Shown here: one piece after another, positions 59,701 through 64,000 of the stretch
Position numbering within the stretch: the first letter of the stretch is position 1
Layout: each line of letters opens with the position of its first letter
NCBI GenBank assembly: GCA_032158295.1
Contig: CM063256.1
Location: 3,458,034-3,522,033, forward strand
Direction: 5' to 3'
DNA length: 64,000 nt
Origin: Pycnopodia helianthoides
Lineage: Eukaryota > Echinodermata > Asteroidea > Forcipulatida > Asteriidae
The notes under the pieces: generated by a model
Told to the model about the DNA's origin: nothing
The model's database searches: none
What the model saw: the letters and a program-made list of their open reading frames with translations, nothing else
Position numbers and translations under genes: made by a program

Positions 59701-61372
59701 CGCATTTTGGCGCGGCCCCGGCTTGTGAAGGGATGGTTTGAGACATAATTCGAAATGAGATTGGAAGATGCCAAACTTAATTGGCAGCGTTCCTTTTAGC
59801 GGATCTTCCCTTTCTTGGAGTGTCCCGTGGTATTTTTTTAGTGTTATATCTCGACCGTTTGGTTTTATTGGATATATTGTGACGCTTGGGGAAGATTACA
59901 CTGTTCAATCTGTGTCACGGAGGTGTCGATTTGTCAATATGACATGATGGGTAGAGGAATAATTCTCGTCTGGGCAGTTCAGCTTGAGAAACTTTCCTCG
60001 AACTAGAGTCAAAAAGAGTTCATAACATAGCTTGAGCTTGAGTGTTTCAGTTGGTGGAAATATATCACAACTGAAGTAAAATTATATAAAAATTGCTACG
60101 GACTTCTTCGTTTTGGATCGAATGAGACTTCGCAACAAGCACCTAAAATATCGATGGAACTTTTGATCGATGGAATTCTTGGATTCAACCGTCAGCTTCA
60201 GAACTCGTATCATTGAGTGTGGATTTGTTTTCTTCTTCGTTTCGTTTGCGTTGATTGACACCGGACTTCACACAAATTAACGAATAAACGCAGGTCGTGA
60301 AGACTAATCTGGGAAAATGGACGACTTTGTTCTCTGATGATGATTAGCCGGATGTATTATGCTGGCCACGTCAACTCGACTGCCCTTTTCGACGTTGAAA
60401 AAAAAAGTACTCACGGTTACAGCTAAATGACCGCTATCACTGTCTGTGGACCTGACGTCAAGCTGGGTTAGGATTTTAATTTTGCAAAATAAAATAACAA
60501 CTATTTTGATTGACACCCAGTGCGAGAATTGACTCAATACTTGATCGAAGGAGTAAGAACGAGATATGACTCAGTGAAATGTTGCTGGTATGGGGGGTTG
60601 GTTTTAGCACCCGCATAGTTTACCAAGGAGAGATTGGCATGAGTGCACGGTCACATTCGGTGAATTGTTTGCCATTCAACATCATCACTTTCCCGTCAAT
60701 TTAATTCTTCTTAGATTACAGGATAAGCTGCTGGCGTGTGGAACACTTTACTTCCTGGTGGGGGAAAAAATGTGTTGTGGCTATAGAGAAGGAAAACATA
60801 CTGCTGGTATGCGTTACACCTGACCCGATTTATCATGATTTTCATGAGGGCATCACACAAAACACTTGAAGCTCTGTTAAAAGGACAAGTACTTGGTGAT
60901 TAAATACCTCTGATGTACAAATATCCAGCTTTTTGGAAAATTGATTTCGATGGGGTTTTGTCGTTGAACAGATGGACGATGGAGTTAACTGCACACACGC
61001 TGAAGTAGGTCTCTCTCGGTGGTGCGTCTCCGGCAAACAATTTTAACCGGGAGAAATTAATTCGGAACACGGTAGGGAATCGCTCGGCTGACTGCGCCCG
61101 ACGGGGAGGGTGAACTTCACTAATTCTTTTGAGTGCGTTTTAATTTCTATTTGGCGAGCAGACGGATCGATGTCAATGTTTAACTTCTTCTGCTCGAAGT
61201 TGCCTCGCGTGGTGTTCCGCGCGTAATCATTGGTCGAACGGGATTAGTTATGATAACTGAACGTCGCAACGAATCAATTACTGCAAGATCGAATTGTGTA
61301 TGATCATTTCTGAGACTGGTAAACCATAACACATTTTTTATTCTCCTGCTCTGTTTCCCGCAAAAAATCCCA
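56756..61372. other. Intergenic region and 5' flank of the Ig gene
   Basis: No coding exon recognised. The last 1-1.5 kb presumably holds the promoter and 5' UTR of the Ig gene; I see no TATA box at a convincing distance from the ATG. Confidence 0.4.
58311..58330. repeat. Perfect 20-bp palindrome
   Basis: tatatcccaattgggatata reads the same on both strands. Isolated, in gene-free DNA. Confidence 0.8.
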
Positions 61373-63716
61373 ATGGAGACAATCACTTATCTTCATATTT
61401 CAAAACTCGTTTGTCTTATTTTGTGCCAATGTTTCACCATAACTTCTGGAATTCGCGCTTTGCGCCTGCCATCCAGTTTCACAGCCATCGAGGGAGGAAG
61501 GGCCGAGTTCAACTGCACAGCGGCGGGCAAATCATCCGAAGAAGAAGTATTCTGGGCCATAAAATGGGACGATGGCTCCCTCCTGACGTGGTACTATCTC
61601 AAAGCGGGGGTTGACCACAAACCACGAAAATTTCCTCCGCGGTACGGCACTGACGCCTTTCCCCGCGGCCACGCTAGGGGACCATGGCCGGTACTCCACG
61701 GTGCACCGGCAGGTGAACATCTCTGACGGGTCCGTTGTGGACCTCTGCTTGCTTCAAATCGATGACACTCGAGATGAAGATCGAGGGAAATTTCACTGCG
61801 TTTATAAAGAGGGTGGCCGTTTTCATAATATGTTTGCAACGGGACAAAACAGTCAGGCGCAGCTGACGGTGGTTACACCGCCCGAAGGAGACGCTCCGTC
61901 ATGCGGCGTGTCGCAAATCGCCACGGCTGACCCGACGTTTGGCGGTGCTCTGGTAGAACTTTCTTGCATCTCCTCGATTGCTACTAACCCTTTACCAACC
62001 ATAACCTGGGTCACAGGAGATAAAGAGTTATTCTCAACTACTGGCAATGCGAACTTATACCGATATTCTCTCAAAGAACGGGATAACGGACGCGAGTTTG
62101 TTTGTCTCGTGACGCACCCGAGTCTGGTGACTCCGCGTAAGTGCTCAGTTTTGCCTTTAGACGAACCCCCAAATGCTGTTGTAACGAAGGAGAATTTGGT
62201 GTCAGCGGTGGGATCCAGTGCAGTTTTCAAATGCCTCGGAAGCGGGATTCCATACATAGTAAAATACACCTGGTTTGTAGGTGAAAGCTCATTTAGTCAT
62301 TCCAACACAGACGGGACAAACACTCCGGAAATATCTTACGTCGGTTCGGAAGGTTCAACGTTGAGCTTGCCAAACCTAAAACGCTCTTCGAATAACACGA
62401 AGGTTACTTGTGGGGTAAGCCTTCCTTCTGGTCTATCTAGCAACGCCTCGGCCTTTATTGTCTTGAGAGAAAGCCTTCCCCTCTCGGTTTCTATGTCACC
62501 AAAGCGTGTCCGTGTGTTTAAAGACTCAGGCATTTGTACATTCACCTGTTTTGCCGAAACGGAAGACAGTACGCAGTTATTTTACACCTGGTACGTTGAC
62601 GATTTGCAAATTTTTACTAACACCACCTCCGAGAACCATCCGTTTGGAATAAAAAGCATGGGTCAATTAGGGTCAACTTTGCTGATTTCAAAGGAGCGAG
62701 CCTTGATGTTTGACTATGACGTCATAATCACCTGTGACGTCACTACTTCAACTGGAATTAAAGCAACAGATTCCGGTATCTTGATATCTCAGCAAAACAC
62801 ACACATTTCCGTGGATATTACCCCGAAGGTTTTCGAGACATCTGTTGGTGGTGAGGCCAACTTCAGATGTGCAACTCAACCGGTTGCTCCTCCAAACTCA
62901 ACATTTGTGTGGATGGTCAACTGTGAGCCGGACCAACAGACCTTGCAGGATCCAAAGGACTTCTGGTCCGAGTCTGGCAGCCAGACCATCACGCTGAGCA
63001 CACTGAACCATGCCACTCAGTGTGATATAACATGTTCGGTCTCCATGCTCTCTGGACTCGCGGCATCCGCGACCGGCCTCCTGGTTGTTCATTCTCCGGA
63101 GTATCAATCCGTTTCAATCGGGGAGGTCAAGCAGCCCGAGACACGCTCCACAGAATGGCGTCTCCCGGGTGCCCTGGCGGCCGGGGGAATCGGCATTATC
63201 CTGGGTATCTTCTTCTGCTCTATGCTTCTCCTCTTGTACAGCTGCGCCAAGGGTTACAGCAGTTACAACAAGACCGGTGGTGCCAGCAGTCGAGTTCAAA
63301 TCAGCACCCCCATCTATGAGACAATTAACCCACAGTGCGGGAATCGAGACCAGGTCGCCCCCGAGTTACCCCTGTTGAACATGCGGCAGTGTCAGCAGCA
63401 GTCCAATGCCACCTACAACCGACCCCCAATCGAACTGCCCATCTTGCAGGTGGCCATGCCCGTGCAGAGGGTGGGTCCACAGAGGGTAGACCCGCAGCCC
63501 AGGGCCGAGCCGCAGAGGGTCACCCCGCAGCAGAGGGTCGGCTTGCAGAGGGTGCCAAGCTCCGAGTCCCAAGTCGACTCGTTGACGAGTTCCATCTCGA
63601 AGGATTCCCTGGACTTCAGCGGGATGAACTCCAGCCCCTCAACGGCAACGTTCGGCAGGGATTCCGACTCGGATGACCACGAGTACGAGAGCTGTGAGAT
63701 CACGACATGTGTTTGA
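61373..63716 (+). CDS. Type I membrane protein with five Ig-like domains, intronless
   Basis: Read from ATG 61373 with one frame correction near the C4 run at 61661-61664, giving about 780 residues. Residues 1-26 are a signal peptide (hydrophobic KLVCLILCQCFTI, end TSG). Ig 1 (28-167) has EFNC, a Trp, and DEDRGKFHCVY. Ig 2 (172-263) has VELSC and REFVCLV, Ig 3 (264-365) has AVFKC and TKVTCGV, Ig 4 (366-473) has CTFTC and VIITCDV, Ig 5 (474-573) has ANFRC and CDITCSV. The transmembrane helix is about 600-625 (AGGIGIILGIFFCSMLLLLY). The roughly 155-residue tail has a Pro/Gln/Arg/Val-rich stretch, tyrosines in PIYETI and HEYESCEI, and ends TTCV, a class I PDZ-ligand pattern. Several N-glycosylation sequons are present. 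Surface adhesion or recognition is the likely role; ligand unknown. Confidence 0.83.
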
Positions 63717-64000
63717 TCAAAATGGATTGAGGGAATTATTAAGTGACCAAGATAAGCGATGTATTACATTAATACAATGGTATCCTAGCCAGGGGTACCG
63801 CATTTGAAAAGCACGAGGAAAGAGTTTGACCTGGACATGTCAAGCGGGTTCAAAGAGGAAACCGCATATTAAAATATTCAAATCATCGTATTTTTGCGTG
63901 GAAACAGGCTAGTGATTCGTACAAACCAAACCAAATCAGGTTTAAACTTGAATTATTGTGTGGGATGTTCAAAAATTCAACAGAATCTACGCCTTGCATA
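63717..64000 (+). other. 3' flank of the Ig gene
   Basis: Presumed 3' UTR; I see no AATAAA before the window ends, so the polyadenylation site is probably outside. Confidence 0.3.

Noticed and set aside
61853..62269. 138-codon reading frame on the minus strand
   Set aside because: Antisense shadow of the Ig-domain coding sequence.
1..64000. CRISPR array, operon or phage content
   Set aside because: Spaced repeats with unique spacers were not seen; tandem arrays are minisatellites, and split exons with GT-AG introns show a eukaryotic genome.

Overview
The window looks like nuclear DNA of an invertebrate deuterostome, most likely an echinoderm and probably a sea star. Genes are split into small exons with canonical GT-AG junctions. 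The gene families fit: a discoidin plus contactin-associated-type protein, an IFIT-like TPR protein and a P2X7-domain protein. Introns and intergenic DNA are filled with short TTAA-flanked and foldback elements and tRNA-derived SINEs. The species assignment is inference; nothing bacterial, phage or CRISPR-like was seen.

Layout. (1) Positions 481-31726 (+) hold the last 19 exons I can join of a secreted multidomain protein. They encode the end of one F5/8C (discoidin) domain, a complete second F5/8C domain, then three fibrinogen-like modules of the type found in contactin-associated proteins. Every exon junction is phase-compatible and the last short exon supplies the stop. The 5' part of the gene lies before the window. 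(2) The 9-kb intron 7970-17039 contains a complete three-exon gene for a P2X7 intracellular-domain-like protein (8345-10642, +), a frame-broken THAP zinc-finger gene (12836-13894, -) and a LINE 3' end. (3) Positions 31.7-41.3 kb are intergenic and repeat-rich, ending in a 27-bp minisatellite of 32 copies. (4) Positions 41283-48781 (-) carry an eight-exon IFIT-like TPR gene whose protein would be about 1157 residues, with a long C-terminal extension of unknown function. (5) Positions 48.8-61.3 kb hold no gene I can support. (6) Positions 61373-63716 (+) encode a single-exon type I membrane protein with signal peptide, five Ig-like domains, one transmembrane helix and a PDZ-ligand-like C-terminus.

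Several proteins have plausible roles in recognition or defence (discoidin/fibrinogen-like, IFIT-like, Ig receptor), but they are unrelated genes and I see no evidence that they act as one system. Three otherwise good coding models each need one-base corrections, mostly at homopolymer runs. This may reflect assembly indels as much as real mutation. The repeat content is unusually readable: TTAA-bounded elements lie end to end, one insertion is nested with a visible target duplication, and SINE sequence runs up to a splice acceptor.
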